Shown here piece after piece: positions 29,761 through 42,927 of a DNA stretch of 64,000 nucleotides. The notes beneath the pieces are model-generated. The model saw only the letters and a program-made list of their open reading frames with translations, ran no database searches and was not told where the DNA came from. A program made the translations under genes and the position numbers. Each line of letters starts with the position of its first letter. The stretch's first letter is position 1. This DNA is from Escherichia albertii NBRC 107761 = DSM 17582 (lineage in GTDB: Bacteria > Pseudomonadota > Gammaproteobacteria > Enterobacterales > Enterobacteriaceae), in contig NZ_BBMY01000002.1 of the NCBI RefSeq assembly GCF_000759775.1, positions 1-64,000 on the forward strand, given 5' to 3'.

Positions 29761-30308
29761 GTTGTCTCCTTGCTGACCAGGGCGCGAAACCGCACCCAAT
29801 CAAATGCGGGGCCGGGATCAGTTTTACGCTCTGGCGCAATATCGCAATGCCCTGTCATATTACTGGCAATAGCCGGATAGTGATTAATCAGCGCGCGCGT
29901 AACGGCTGCCAGTTGCTGATACTGCGCATCGGTATAAGCCAGCGTATCAGTGCCTTCCAGCTCAATCCCAATAGAGAAATCATTACAGCGTTCGCGCCCC
30001 TGGTACTGAGATACCCCCGCATGCCAGGCGCGTTTATCGAAAGGAACATACTGAACAATTTCACCATCACGGCGAATCAAACAGTGAGCAGAGACGCGCA
30101 AATGAGCGATCCCGGCAAAGAAGGGATGAGCCTGCGGATCGATAGTTCCTGTGAATAATGCATCAATCCACGGGCCGCCAAATTCACCTGGCGGCAGGCT
30201 AATATTGTGCACCACCAGCAAGGTGGGAATTTCGTTATCCGGGCGACAATCGTAATGCGGTGAGGGAACGCGGCGCGCGCCGACCAGCCACCCCTGTTCT
30301 AACAACAT
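29757..30308 (-). CDS. ampD: 1,6-anhydro-N-acetylmuramyl-L-alanine amidase
   Basis: A cytoplasmic zinc amidase that cuts the peptide from anhydro-muropeptides during cell-wall recycling; its loss derepresses AmpC in species with AmpR. The 183 residues hold the zinc ligands His34 (LVVHNISLP), His154 ([10 protein letters not shown]) and Asp164 (KTDPGPAFD). No signal peptide, as expected for the cytosolic recycling enzyme. Divergent from nadC, with 87 bases between. Confidence 0.97.
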   Translation of the reverse strand: MLLEQGWLVGARRVPSPHYDCRPDNEIPTLLVVHNISLPPGEFGGPWIDALFTGTIDPQAHPFFAGIAHLRVSAHCLIRRDGEIVQYVPFDKRAWHAGVSQYQGRERCNDFSIGIELEGTDTLAYTDAQYQQLAAVTRALINHYPAIASNMTGHCDIAPERKTDPGPAFDWVRFRALVSKETT

Positions 30309-30335
30309 GCAGGATCTCCTTATATGTGGTGCTAA

Positions 30336-31289
<954 letters not shown>

Positions 31290-31488
31290 CTGCTGACACG
31301 TTTATCCGCTCCATCGCGGGCGGATATTCTTCCCTCCTTTCTTCGTAGCGCCTCGCAAATTCCTTGTCTTACGCTGCAACATAATAAAAAACCTCTGAAG
31401 CCGCCTTCCCGTTTCGTTTTTTGCCTCTCGCCAGTGCCAATGACGTTTGCCAGAGTAGCGATAATCAAATCAAGGAGCAAAAAAACAG

Positions 31489-31929
31489 ATGGACAAACAA
31501 CGCGGCTTTACACTTATCGAACTGATGGTTGTTATCGGCATCATTGCCATTTTAAGCGCCATCGGCATTCCCGCATATCAGAACTATCTGCGCAAAGCTG
31601 CGCTCACCGACATGCTGCAAGCCTTTGTACCTTACCGTACTGCCGTAGAATTGTGTGCACTGGAACATGGTGGGTTGAACACCTGTGACGGCGGCAGCAA
31701 TGGCATCCCCTCGCCCACTACGACGCGTTATGTCTCCGCCATGAGTGTGGCAAAAGGTGTGGTATCGCTGACCGGGCAAGAGAGTCTCAATGGACTAAGC
31801 GTCATCATGACACCCGGTTGGGATAACGCTAACGGCGTCACCGGCTGGACGCACAACTGCAATATTCAAAACGATAGCGCGTTGCAGCAAGCCTGCACAG
31901 ACGTCTTCCGCTTTGATAACGCCAACTAA
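31489..31929 (+). CDS. ppdD: Type IV major prepilin
   Basis: The major type IV pilin subunit. The 146-residue precursor has the short basic leader MDKQRG cut by prepilin peptidase before Phe, giving mature FTLIELMVVIGIIAILSAIG with the invariant Glu5. Two cysteine pairs follow (CALEHGGLNTC and CNIQ..ACTD), as in other pilin C-terminal loops. First gene of ppdD-hofB-hofC; hofB starts 9 bases later. Other assembly genes such as secretin and prepilin peptidase are not in this window, so assembly depends on distant loci. Confidence 0.96.
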   Translation: MDKQRGFTLIELMVVIGIIAILSAIGIPAYQNYLRKAALTDMLQAFVPYRTAVELCALEHGGLNTCDGGSNGIPSPTTTRYVSAMSVAKGVVSLTGQESLNGLSVIMTPGWDNANGVTGWTHNCNIQNDSALQQACTDVFRFDNAN

Positions 31930-31938
31930 GGAGCGGCG

Positions 31939-33324
31939 ATGAATATTTCACAGCTCACCGCTCTGTGTCTGCGTTACCAGGGGGTCTTACTGGATGCCAG
32001 CGAAGAGGTGGTTCATGTTGCGGTGGTCGATGCGCCCTCGCATGAGCTGCTGGATGCTTTGCATTTTGCGACCACTAAACGTATTGACATCACCTGCTGG
32101 ACGCGCCAGCAGATGGAAGGTCACGCCACCCGCTCGCAACAAGTCTTATCGGTCACGGCCCCGGAGAAGCATCAGCACAAAGTTGAGTTACTGATTCAAA
32201 CATTACAATCTGCACTGGAACAACGCGCTTCTGATATTCATATCGAACCAGCAGATAATGCCTATCGCATCCGCTTGCGTATCGACGGCGTGCTGCACCC
32301 TTTGCCTGATATTACGCTGGATGCCGGAGTCGCATTAACCGCCAGATTAAAAGTGTTGGGAAGCCTGGATATTGCGGAACATCGCCTGCCGCAAGATGGG
32401 CAATTCACTGTCGAACTGGCAGGCAACACCGTCTCATTTCGTATAGCTACCCTGCCATGTCGGGGGGGCGAAAAGGTAGTATTACGCTTGTTACAACAGG
32501 TAAACCAGAGGCTGGATATCAACGCGTTAGGAATGCAGCCGTCACAACTGGCGGAATTTGCCCATGCATTGCAGCAACCACAGGGACTGGTGTTGGTTAC
32601 CGGCCCAACCGGTAGCGGCAAAACAGTCACACTTTATAGCGCGCTGCAAACGCTGAATACCGTCGATATTAATATTTGCAGCGTGGAAGATCCGGTAGAG
32701 ATCCCCATCACCGGGCTAAACCAGACACAAATCCATTCGCGTGCTGGTCTTACCTTTCAGGGGGTTTTACGCGCGTTATTACGCCAGGATCCCGACGTGA
32801 TTATGGTAGGCGAAATTCGCGATGGAGAAACGGCGGAAATCGCAATTAAAGCCGCGCAAACCGGTCATCTGGTATTGTCCACGCTGCACACCAACTCCAC
32901 CTGTGAAACGCTGGTGCGCTTACAGCAAATGGGCGTTGCCCGCTGGATGCTCTCATCGGCGCTCACGCTGGTGATAGCCCAACGCCTGCTCCGTAAACTT
33001 TGTCCGCATTGCCGCCAACAGCAAGGAGCGCCAATCTATCTTCCAGGCAATTTATGGTCATCTCCACTGCCCCGCTGGCAAGCATCGGGCTGTGAACATT
33101 GCTACCACGGTTTCTATGGCCGCACAGCCTTATTTGAAGTTCTGCCCATTACGCCAGCAATAAGCCAGCTTATTGCCGCAAATACTGACGCGGAATTGCT
33201 GGAAACACATGCCCGGCAGATGGGAATGTGCACACTTTTTGAAAACGGCTGCCTTGCTGTGGAGCAAGGCTTAACCACCTTTGAAGAAATGATTCGTGTA
33301 TTAGGAATGCCGCATGGCGAGTAA
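31939..33324 (+). CDS. hofB: Type IV pilus assembly ATPase (PilB/GspE family)
   Basis: The 461-residue ATPase that powers pilus extension. Walker A is GPTGSGKT near residue 222; the Asp box and Walker B are at DPVEI and DPDVIMVGEIRDGETAE near 285; the His box is STLHTNST near 315. A four-cysteine zinc motif (CPHC..CEHC) sits near residues 355-380. It is shorter at the N-terminus than typical PilB (~560 residues), as in other E. coli HofB. Ribosome site AAGGAG. It overlaps hofC by 11 bases. Confidence 0.95.
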   Translation: MNISQLTALCLRYQGVLLDASEEVVHVAVVDAPSHELLDALHFATTKRIDITCWTRQQMEGHATRSQQVLSVTAPEKHQHKVELLIQTLQSALEQRASDIHIEPADNAYRIRLRIDGVLHPLPDITLDAGVALTARLKVLGSLDIAEHRLPQDGQFTVELAGNTVSFRIATLPCRGGEKVVLRLLQQVNQRLDINALGMQPSQLAEFAHALQQPQGLVLVTGPTGSGKTVTLYSALQTLNTVDINICSVEDPVEIPITGLNQTQIHSRAGLTFQGVLRALLRQDPDVIMVGEIRDGETAEIAIKAAQTGHLVLSTLHTNSTCETLVRLQQMGVARWMLSSALTLVIAQRLLRKLCPHCRQQQGAPIYLPGNLWSSPLPRWQASGCEHCYHGFYGRTALFEVLPITPAISQLIAANTDAELLETHARQMGMCTLFENGCLAVEQGLTTFEEMIRVLGMPHGE

Positions 33325-34516
33325 GCAACTCTGGCACTGGCAGGGCGTTACCCACGAAGGCCACGCGCAAGATGGAACGCTCTGGGCGGAAAGTCGTGCC
33401 TTGTTGCTTTTGGCTCTACAGCAACAAAGGGTGACGCCACTGCACCTGAAGCGAATCGCCATCAATCCTGCACAGTGGCGTGGAGACAAAAGCGCGGAAG
33501 TCATTCATCAACTGGCGACACTACTCAAAGCCGGGTTAACGCTTTCAGAAAGTCTGGCGTTACTGGTAGAGCAACATCCCAGCAAACAATGGCAAGCGTT
33601 GTTGCAATCGCTGGCGCACGATCTCGAACAGGGTATTGCTTTCTCCAATGCTTTATTGCCCTGGGCAGAGGTTTTTCCACCGCTTTATCAGGCGATGATC
33701 CGTACTGGCGAATTGACAGGTAAGCTGGATGAATGCTGCTTTGAACTGGCTCGCCAGCAAAAAGCCCAGCGTCAGTTAACCGATAAAGTGAAATCAGCCT
33801 TGCGTTATCCCGTCATTATTTTAGCGATGGCAATTATGGTAGTTGTGGCAATGCTGCATTTTGTTCTGCCGGAGTTTGCTGCCATCTATAAAACCTTTAA
33901 CACTCCACTACCCGCATTGACGCAGGGAATCATAACGCTGGCTGACTTCAGTAGTCATTGGGGCTGGTTACTAATTCTGTTCGGTTTTTTGCTGGTAGTA
34001 GCGAACAAACTGCTAATGCGTCGCTCAACCTGGCTTATCGTGCGGCAGAAGTTACTGCTACGCATTCCAGTTATGGGAGCTCTGATTCGGGGCCAAAAGC
34101 TCACGCAGATTTTTACGATTCTGGCGCTGACGCAAAGCGCGGGGATTACTTTTTTGCAGGGAGTAGAAAGTGTCAGAGAAACAATGCGTTGCCCATACTG
34201 GGCACAACTTATGACACAAATCCAGCTCGATATCAGCAACGGGCAGCCCATCTGGCTGGCGCTAAAAAATGCCGATGAGTTTAGCCCGCTCTGTTTGCAG
34301 TTGGTGAGAACGGGAGAAGCATCCGGTTCACTCGATCTCATGCTGGATAATCTCGCCCATCATCACCGGGATAATACGTTTGCGCTGGCAGATAATCTTG
34401 CCGCCTTGCTGGAACCAGCGCTGCTGGTTATTACTGGAGGGATTATCGGCACGCTGGTGGTGGCAATGTATTTACCAATTTTCCATTTAGGCGACGCAAT
34501 GAGTGGGATGGGGTAA
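33314..34516 (+). CDS. hofC: Type IV pilus inner-membrane platform protein (PilC/GspF family)
   Basis: A 400-residue protein with two cytoplasmic T2SSF repeats and three membrane segments: about 170-190 (VIILAMAIMVVVAMLHFVLP), 215-235 (WGWLLILFGFLLVV) and 370-390 (ALLVITGGIIGTLVVAMYLP). This is the platform-protein layout that works with HofB. The repeat motif LLKAGLTLSESLALL near residue 75 recurs as LTQSAGITFLQGVES near 275. Third gene of the ppdD operon; convergent with guaC, with only 34 bases between. Confidence 0.95.
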   Translation: MASKQLWHWQGVTHEGHAQDGTLWAESRALLLLALQQQRVTPLHLKRIAINPAQWRGDKSAEVIHQLATLLKAGLTLSESLALLVEQHPSKQWQALLQSLAHDLEQGIAFSNALLPWAEVFPPLYQAMIRTGELTGKLDECCFELARQQKAQRQLTDKVKSALRYPVIILAMAIMVVVAMLHFVLPEFAAIYKTFNTPLPALTQGIITLADFSSHWGWLLILFGFLLVVANKLLMRRSTWLIVRQKLLLRIPVMGALIRGQKLTQIFTILALTQSAGITFLQGVESVRETMRCPYWAQLMTQIQLDISNGQPIWLALKNADEFSPLCLQLVRTGEASGSLDLMLDNLAHHHRDNTFALADNLAALLEPALLVITGGIIGTLVVAMYLPIFHLGDAMSGMG

Positions 34517-34542
34517 CGCTGGCACGATGAACCACGCCAGCG
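34517..34542. terminator. hofC/guaC hairpin
   Basis: Arms CGCTGGC (34517-34523) and GCCAGCG (34536-34542) start right after the hofC stop and lie 9 bases before the guaC stop. No T-run on the plus strand, so strength is uncertain. Confidence 0.45.
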
Positions 34543-34550
34543 CTGTACGA

Positions 34551-35594
34551 TTACAGGTTATTGAAGATACGGTTTTCTTGTTCCTGAACGCGAATAAACG
34601 TGGTGCGCTTGGTCAGCTCTTTCAGGCGTGAAGCCCCAACGTAAGTACAAGCGGAACGCAAACCACCGAGAATATCGCGAGCTGTGTTTTCTACCGGGCC
34701 ACGAAGCGGCAACTTAACGGTTTTACCTTCTGCAGCACGATATTCCGCAACGCCGCCAACGTGACGTTTCATCGCAGACTCGGAGCTCATGCCGTAGAAC
34801 AGCATAAATTTCTCGCCGTTCTCTTCGACAATGCGACCACCGCTCTCTTCGTGACCTGCCAGCATACCGCCCAGCATCACGAAATCGGCGCCGCCGCCAA
34901 AGGCTTTAGCCACATCGCCCGGCATGGTGCAACCGCCATCACTGACGATCATCCCCCCCAGACCGTGCGCGGCATCGGCACATTCGATCACTGCAGAAAG
35001 CTGCGGATAACCGACGCCCGTTTTCACGCGAGTTGTACAAACAGAGCCAGGGCCAATGCCAACTTTAACGATATCGGCACCGGAAAGAATCAACTCTTCA
35101 CACATTTCGCCAGTTACTACATTACCAGCACAAATGGTTTTGGTCGGCCAGGTTTCACGCGCTTTTGCAACGAACTGTACAAAGTGCTCAGAGTAACCAT
35201 TCGCCACATCAATACAAACGAAGTTTAATGCCGGGTTCAGGTCGAGAATTTGTTTCGTTTTTTCGAAATCCGCATCAGACGTACCAGTAGAAACCATCAC
35301 ATGTTTCAGTACATCTGCGGAAGAGTTATTGATAAATGCCTGCCACTCTTCAACAGAATAGTGTTTATGCACCGCAGTCAAAATATCAAAAGAAGCCAGC
35401 GCAGAGGCCATGGAAAAAGTGCCGACAGTGTCCATATTCGCGGCGATGATTGGCACACCGGACCAGCTTTGACCTGAGTGTTTAAAGGTGAATTGACGTT
35501 CCAGTTCAACATCAGAACGGCTTTTAAGGGTGGAGCGTTTAGGGCGGATGAGGACGTCTTTAAAACCTAACTTCAGATCTTCTTCAATACGCAT
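34551..35594 (-). CDS. guaC: GMP reductase
   Basis: It reductively deaminates GMP to IMP with NADPH, returning guanine nucleotides to the purine branch point. The 347-residue TIM-barrel enzyme shows the active-site cysteine in [20 protein letters not shown] (near residue 186) and phosphate-site glycines in [11 protein letters not shown] (near 218). There is no CBS insert, which distinguishes it from IMP dehydrogenase. Single gene, divergent from coaE with a 224-base gap. Confidence 0.97.
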   Translation of the reverse strand: MRIEEDLKLGFKDVLIRPKRSTLKSRSDVELERQFTFKHSGQSWSGVPIIAANMDTVGTFSMASALASFDILTAVHKHYSVEEWQAFINNSSADVLKHVMVSTGTSDADFEKTKQILDLNPALNFVCIDVANGYSEHFVQFVAKARETWPTKTICAGNVVTGEMCEELILSGADIVKVGIGPGSVCTTRVKTGVGYPQLSAVIECADAAHGLGGMIVSDGGCTMPGDVAKAFGGGADFVMLGGMLAGHEESGGRIVEENGEKFMLFYGMSSESAMKRHVGGVAEYRAAEGKTVKLPLRGPVENTARDILGGLRSACTYVGASRLKELTKRTTFIRVQEQENRIFNNL

Positions 35595-35818
35595 GTGCGG
35601 ATTCCTGGGGTTAATGGCTATAAGGGTAAGAGCGCAACTCCAGTGACGCTATCATACGCACTAATCGATACTGCGCAAGACTGCGAAATTGTCTTTTTTT
35701 ACGCTACAATCCCATAAATTTACCTGGTAAATAGTGGGCGAACGTTTCAGCAATTTCGCTTTCGCACGCTCATTTTTAACATTTTGATAATCATGATGAA
35801 TTCCCGGGAATATAAATT

Positions 35819-36439
35819 ATGAGGTATACGGTTGCCCTGACGGGCGGCATTGGCAGTGGCAAGAGCACCGTTGCAAATGCATTTGCTGACCTCGGAATTA
35901 ACGTCATTGATGCCGATATTATTGCGCGTCAGGTGGTTGAACCAGGTAGCCCTGCGTTACGCGCTATCGCTGAGCACTTTGGTGCTGACATGATTGCTGC
36001 TGACGGAACATTGCAACGCCGAGCGTTACGCAAACGGATCTTCGCCGTCCCGGAAGAAAAAAACTGGCTTAACGCCCTGCTACATCCACTGATTCAGCAG
36101 GAAACACAACGCCAGATCCAGCAGGCAACCTCACCTTATGTGCTGTGGGTTGTGCCATTGTTGATAGAAAACTCACTGCATAAAAAAGCGAATCGTGTGC
36201 TGGTGGTGGATGTCAGCCCAGAAACGCAACTTAAGCGCACTATGCGACGTGACGATGTTTCTCGCGAACATGTCGAACAAATTCTTGCTGCCCAGGCTAC
36301 GCGCGAAGCCCGTCTTGCCGTAGCAGATGACGTCATTGATAATAACGGCGCACCGGATGCCATTGCATCGGATGTTGCCCGCTTGCACGCACACTATTTG
36401 CAGCTCGCGTCGCAGTTTGTCTCACAGGAAAAACCGTAA
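35819..36439 (+). CDS. coaE: Dephospho-CoA kinase
   Basis: It phosphorylates the 3' hydroxyl of dephospho-CoA in the last step of coenzyme A synthesis. The 206-residue protein has the P-loop [10 protein letters not shown] at residues 8-17 and the DxD-type motif [12 protein letters not shown] near residue 30. The stop overlaps the zapD start (TAATG), so the two genes are coupled. Confidence 0.97.
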   Translation: MRYTVALTGGIGSGKSTVANAFADLGINVIDADIIARQVVEPGSPALRAIAEHFGADMIAADGTLQRRALRKRIFAVPEEKNWLNALLHPLIQQETQRQIQQATSPYVLWVVPLLIENSLHKKANRVLVVDVSPETQLKRTMRRDDVSREHVEQILAAQATREARLAVADDVIDNNGAPDAIASDVARLHAHYLQLASQFVSQEKP

Positions 36440-37182
36440 TGCAGACCCAGGTCCTTTTTGAACATCCACTAAATGAAAAAATGCGCACATGGCTGCGTAT
36501 TGAGTTTTTGATTCAACAACTCACCGTTAATTTACCCATCGCTGACCACGCTGGCGCTCTGCATTTCTTCCGTAATGTTAGTGAATTGCTGGACGTGCTT
36601 GAGCGTGGCGAAGTACGCACTGAGCTGTTGAAAGAACTTGACCGCCAGCAGCGTAAACTCCAGGCCTGGATTGGTGTACCTGGTGTGGATCAGAGCCGCA
36701 TTGAAACATTAATTCAGCAGTTGAAAGCGGCGGGTAGCGTGTTAATTTCCGCGCCGCGTATCGGACAGTTTTTGCGTGAAGATCGCCTGATTGCGCTTGT
36801 GCGTCAGCGCCTGAGTATCCCTGGCGGCTGTTGTAGCTTTGATTTGCCCACATTGCATATCTGGCTACATTTATCTCAGGCACAGCGCGACTCTCAGGTT
36901 GAAACCTGGATTGCCAGCCTGAATCCGCTAACGCAGGCCCTTACGATGGTGCTGGATTTAATTCGCCAGTCAGCGCCGTTCCGTAAACAAACCAGCCTGA
37001 ATGGCTTTTATCAGGATAATGGCGAAGACGCCGATTTGCTGCGTCTGAATCTTGCCCTCGATTCACAACTTTATCCGCAAATATCCGGTCATAAGAGTCG
37101 TTTTGCCATTCGCTTTATGCCACTGGACAGTGAGAACGGACAGGTGCCGGAGCGTCTGGACTTTGAACTGGCCTGTTGCTAA
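36439..37182 (+). CDS. zapD: FtsZ-associated division protein ZapD
   Basis: ZapD binds the C-terminal tail of FtsZ and bundles its filaments at the Z ring. The 247-residue protein is soluble, with an N-terminal alpha-helical half and a beta-rich C-terminal half. The length and the start [20 protein letters not shown] match the YacF/ZapD family. Its coupling with coaE and yacG is conserved in enterobacteria. FtsZ itself is encoded 6 kb away in the window. Confidence 0.95.
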   Translation: MQTQVLFEHPLNEKMRTWLRIEFLIQQLTVNLPIADHAGALHFFRNVSELLDVLERGEVRTELLKELDRQQRKLQAWIGVPGVDQSRIETLIQQLKAAGSVLISAPRIGQFLREDRLIALVRQRLSIPGGCCSFDLPTLHIWLHLSQAQRDSQVETWIASLNPLTQALTMVLDLIRQSAPFRKQTSLNGFYQDNGEDADLLRLNLALDSQLYPQISGHKSRFAIRFMPLDSENGQVPERLDFELACC

Positions 37183-37191
37183 GGAGTAAAA

Positions 37192-37389
37192 ATGTCAGAA
37201 ACTATTACGGTGAATTGCCCAACCTGTGGGAAAACAGTGGTGTGGGGTGAAGTCAGCCCGTTTCGGCCATTTTGTTCCAAACGTTGTCAGTTGATAGACC
37301 TCGGAGAGTGGGCCGCAGAGGAGAAACGAATCCCCAGCAGCGGCGATCTTTCCGAAAGCGATGACTGGAGCGAAGAGCCAAAGCAGTAA
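37192..37389 (+). CDS. yacG: DNA gyrase inhibitor YacG (zinc ribbon)
   Basis: A 65-residue zinc protein reported to bind the GyrB C-terminal region and inhibit gyrase. The four cysteine ligands are Cys9 and Cys12 (CPTCGK) and Cys28 and Cys32 (CSKRC). The tail is acidic ([12 protein letters not shown]). AAGGAG precedes the ATG, 9 bases after the zapD stop, so it is the third gene of the coaE-zapD-yacG operon. A long REP array follows. Confidence 0.95.
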   Translation: MSETITVNCPTCGKTVVWGEVSPFRPFCSKRCQLIDLGEWAAEEKRIPSSGDLSESDDWSEEPKQ

Positions 37390-37399
37390 CTTTTTGTCT

Positions 37400-37950
<551 letters not shown>

Positions 37951-37957
<7 letters not shown>

Positions 37958-38340
37958 CGCTTAAGCTTCGCAATTACCGGTTCATTGGCTGGCGGAAAAT
38001 CATCGGCATTCAGGCCGACCAGCGACATCCACTCACCGGGTTGCCCTTCTTTACCCCACGGCTTCCCTTCCCAGCTTTCGACCAGCCAGAACCACAGTGT
38101 TATATGCCTGTCCGGGAATTCATATTCCAGCTTTTCAAATAGCGAAAAATGTTGTGGGGTAATCCCAACCTCTTCCTGAAGCTCCCGCACCAACGCCTGT
38201 TCTGGTGTTTCACCCACTTCAATTTTACCGCCAGGAAACTCCAGCTTATTCGCCATGTGCGCATCTGCGGCGCGGCGGGTTATAAAGATTTCATTGTTCT
38301 TGTTGCGAATAATACCGACGGCAATATGCAGCTTTTTCAT
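37951..38340 (-). CDS. mutT: 8-oxo-dGTP diphosphatase (antimutator)
   Basis: It hydrolyses 8-oxo-dGTP to the monophosphate and prevents A:T to C:G transversions. The 129-residue Nudix enzyme has the full Nudix box, GGKIEVGETPEQALVRELQE followed by EVGI (residues ~37-60), with all catalytic glutamates. The last codons, ending KLKRM, and the TAG stop lie in the end of the BIME array. Downstream of secA on the same strand, but separated by a terminator. Confidence 0.97.
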
Positions 38341-38354
38341 TGTCTTAAACCTGT

Positions 38355-38384
38355 AAAAAAGGCGCAGATTCCTGCGCCTTTGTT
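38355..38384 (-). terminator. secA terminator
   Basis: On the minus strand AAGGCGCAG, 4-base loop, CTGCGCCTT followed by TTTT. It is 19 bases after the secA stop and before mutT, so mutT expression needs readthrough or its own promoter. Confidence 0.85.
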
Positions 38385-38398
38385 TTATTGATTAGTTT

Positions 38399-41104
38399 TT
38401 ATTGCAGGCGACCATGGCACTGCTTGTATTTTTTCCCCGAACCACACGGACAGGGGTCGTTACGACCAACTTTACGCTCACCCGTTTGTGCAGCCAGCGC
38501 AGCGGCGGCGGCAGAGTCATCATCCTGATGGCTAAGCTGCTGCATTTGCGCTAAACGCTCGGCCTCTTCCCGGCGCTGCATTTCCAGAGCTTCAACCTCT
38601 TCCGGCATGCGTACCTGAACTTTGCTCAACGTACTAACCACTTCATATTTTAGCGATTCCAGCATTGCTGCAAACATGGAGAAGGACTCACGCTTGTACT
38701 CCTGCTTTGGATCTTTCTGTGCGTAACCACGCAGGTGGATACCCTGACGCAGATAATCCATCGCTGCCAGGTGCTCTTTCCACAGAGAATCGAGCGTCTG
38801 CAGCATCACGCCTTTCTCGAAGTGACGCATCATCTCAGCACCAACCACCTCTTCTTTACGCTGATACACTTCGATGGATTGCGCCAGAATACGCTCACGT
38901 AGTGTCTCTTCGTGCAGTTCAGGCTCTTTATCCAGCCACTCGGCAATCGGCAATTCAAGATCAAAATCGTTTTTCAGACGTTCCTGCAGCCCCGGAATGT
39001 CCCACATTTCTTCCAGAGACTGTGGCGGAATATAAGCATCAATGGTCGCTTTGAACACATCCTCACGAATGCTGTTGATGGTTTCACTCACATCGCTGAC
39101 ATCCAGCAGTTCGTTACGCTGGGAGTAAATGGCGCGACGCTGATCGTTAGCCACGTCATCATATTCCAGCAATTGCTTACGAATATCGAAGTTACGGCTT
39201 TCAACTTTACGTTGGGCGTTAGCAATCGCTTTAGTCACCCACGGGTGCTCAATGGCTTCGCCTGGTTTCATCCCCAGTTTACGCATCATGCCGGACACGC
39301 GGTCAGAAGCAAAAATACGCATCAACGCATCTTCCATCGACAGGTAGAAGCGGGAAGAACCGGCATCCCCCTGGCGACCAGAACGACCACGCAACTGGTT
39401 ATCGATACGACGGGATTCGTGACGTTCTGTACCGATGATATGCAAACCACCTGCCGCCAGCACCGCGTCGTGACGCACCTGCCAGTCGGCTTTAATTTTT
39501 TCAATTTGCTCTGCAGTCGGATTTTCCAGCGCGGCAACTTCTGCCTGCCAGCTACCGCCAAGCACAATGTCAGTACCACGACCCGCCATGTTGGTTGCGA
39601 TAGTCACGGCAGCAGGATACCCCGCCTGAGCAACAATCGCCGCTTCGTTGGCGTGGAATTTAGCGTTCAGGACGTTGTGTTTGATACCCGCTTTGGTCAA
39701 TTCATTTGACACCAGCTCCGATTTCTCGATCGAGATAGTCCCCACCAGCACCGGCTGTCCTTTCGCAGTACGCTCTTTGATATCCTCAATGATCGCCTGA
39801 ATTTTTTCTGCTTCGGTCATGTAGACCAGGTCTGGCAGATCTTTACGAATCATCGGTCGGTTGGTTGGTACAACGACAGTATCCAGTTTGTAGATAGAGC
39901 TAAATTCAAACGCTTCAGTATCGGCAGTACCGGTCATCCCAGCCAGTTTTTCATACAGGCGGAAGTAGTTCTGGAAGGTGATCGAAGCCAGCGTCTGGTT
40001 TTCGTTCTGGATCTGTACACCTTCTTTCGCTTCCACAGCCTGGTGCAAACCATCAGACCAGCGGCGGCCCTGCATGGTACGACCAGTATGTTCGTCAACG
40101 ATGATAACTTCACCATCTTTAACGATGTAATCAACGTCGCGGGTAAACAGGGCATGGGCACGTAGCGCTGCGGTTACATGGTGCATCAGCATAATATTAG
40201 CCGGAGAGTACAGGGACTCGCCTTCATCCATAATGCCTTCTTTTACCAGCAATTCTTCAATCAGCACCAGACCACGTTCGGTCAGGTTTACCTGACGAGA
40301 TTTTTCGTCAACTGAGAAGTGACCTTCACCCTGGAAGGTTTCGGAGTCTTCTTTTTCCTGACGAATCAGATGCGGAATAATTTTGTTTACTCGCTTATAC
40401 ATTTCCGAGCTATCTTCTGCCGGGCCGGAAATGATTAGCGGCGTACGCGCCTCATCGATCAGAATGGAGTCAACTTCGTCCACCAACGCATAATGCAGTT
40501 TACGCTGTACACGCTCTTCAGGGCTAAACGCCATGTTATCGCGCAGGTAGTCAAATCCATACTCGTTGTTTGTACCGTAAGTGATGTCAGCCGCGTAGGC
40601 TTCACGTTTGGCTGGCGCAGGCATACCGGGCAAGTTGATGCCGACAGTCATACCGAGAAATTCGAACAACGGACGGTTGTTTTCAGCGTCACGCTGCGCC
40701 AGATAATCGTTGACGGTAACAACGTGCACCCCCTTACCGCTTAATGCGTTCAGGTAAGCAGGCAGCGTTGCGGTCAGCGTTTTACCTTCACCAGTACGCA
40801 TTTCCGCAATGCAACGTTCATTGAGGACCATACCACCAAGTAACTGAACGTCGAAATGACGCATACCGAAGACACGCTTACTTGCTTCACGTACGACTGC
40901 AAAGGCTTCCGGGATTAAATTTTCCAGCACTTCGCCTTTTTCCAGACGTGCGCGAAACTCTGCCGTTTTCCCTTTCAGCTCTTCGTCGGAGAGTTTTTCC
41001 ATCTCCGGTTCCATGGCATTGATCATGTTGACGACTTTGCGCATCCGGCGCAGGGTACGATCGTTACGACTACCGAAAACTTTAGTTAATAATTTGATTA
41101 GCAT
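38399..41104 (-). CDS. secA: Protein translocase ATPase SecA
   Basis: The motor that pushes preproteins through SecYEG. The 901 residues have Walker [10 protein letters not shown] (near 102), the DEAD-like [14 protein letters not shown] (Walker B near 209), the helicase-type motif [14 protein letters not shown] (near 500), and the C-terminal zinc site [14 protein letters not shown] that binds SecB and phospholipid. Its translation is coupled to secM: the secM stop is 61 bases upstream, and the intervening mRNA can hide the secA ribosome site until SecM stalls. Confidence 0.98.
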   Translation of the reverse strand: MLIKLLTKVFGSRNDRTLRRMRKVVNMINAMEPEMEKLSDEELKGKTAEFRARLEKGEVLENLIPEAFAVVREASKRVFGMRHFDVQLLGGMVLNERCIAEMRTGEGKTLTATLPAYLNALSGKGVHVVTVNDYLAQRDAENNRPLFEFLGMTVGINLPGMPAPAKREAYAADITYGTNNEYGFDYLRDNMAFSPEERVQRKLHYALVDEVDSILIDEARTPLIISGPAEDSSEMYKRVNKIIPHLIRQEKEDSETFQGEGHFSVDEKSRQVNLTERGLVLIEELLVKEGIMDEGESLYSPANIMLMHHVTAALRAHALFTRDVDYIVKDGEVIIVDEHTGRTMQGRRWSDGLHQAVEAKEGVQIQNENQTLASITFQNYFRLYEKLAGMTGTADTEAFEFSSIYKLDTVVVPTNRPMIRKDLPDLVYMTEAEKIQAIIEDIKERTAKGQPVLVGTISIEKSELVSNELTKAGIKHNVLNAKFHANEAAIVAQAGYPAAVTIATNMAGRGTDIVLGGSWQAEVAALENPTAEQIEKIKADWQVRHDAVLAAGGLHIIGTERHESRRIDNQLRGRSGRQGDAGSSRFYLSMEDALMRIFASDRVSGMMRKLGMKPGEAIEHPWVTKAIANAQRKVESRNFDIRKQLLEYDDVANDQRRAIYSQRNELLDVSDVSETINSIREDVFKATIDAYIPPQSLEEMWDIPGLQERLKNDFDLELPIAEWLDKEPELHEETLRERILAQSIEVYQRKEEVVGAEMMRHFEKGVMLQTLDSLWKEHLAAMDYLRQGIHLRGYAQKDPKQEYKRESFSMFAAMLESLKYEVVSTLSKVQVRMPEEVEALEMQRREEAERLAQMQQLSHQDDDSAAAAALAAQTGERKVGRNDPCPCGSGKKYKQCHGRLQ

Positions 41105-41165
41105 AATAAAATCTCAAACGCCCCGCGTTGCGGAGTTAATAAAATGAAGTAAAGGTTTATTGTTG

Positions 41166-41723
<558 letters not shown>

Positions 41724-41831
41724 TTATCATTAAAGCCTGAAATCCACAGCAGGAATGAAGATAAGTTGTGCGTAAAACAGCTTAAGAAAACAGCGATTGT
41801 GCAGTTTATTTTGCGATGGTGATAAAAAACC

Positions 41832-41883
41832 CAAAAAAACGACTGGTTCACCTGGCCGGAGAGAGTGCCAGATTTGCCAGTCG
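41832..41883 (-). terminator. lpxC terminator
   Basis: On the minus strand, CGACTGG (plus 41877-41883) pairs with CCAGTCG (41840-41846) around an internal smaller stem, followed by TTTTTTTGGGTTTTTT. It lies 27 bases after the lpxC stop and ends the dcw-lpxC transcript before secM. Confidence 0.85.
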
Positions 41884-41909
41884 AATTTTATACGACAGTA
41901 TAGATGTCG

Positions 41910-42848
<939 letters not shown>

Positions 42849-42927
42849 CTATCCAACCGAAGTGTACTATACATTCGGCGGGCCAGTTTAGCACAAAGAG
42901 CCTCGAAACCCAAATTCCAGCCAATTC

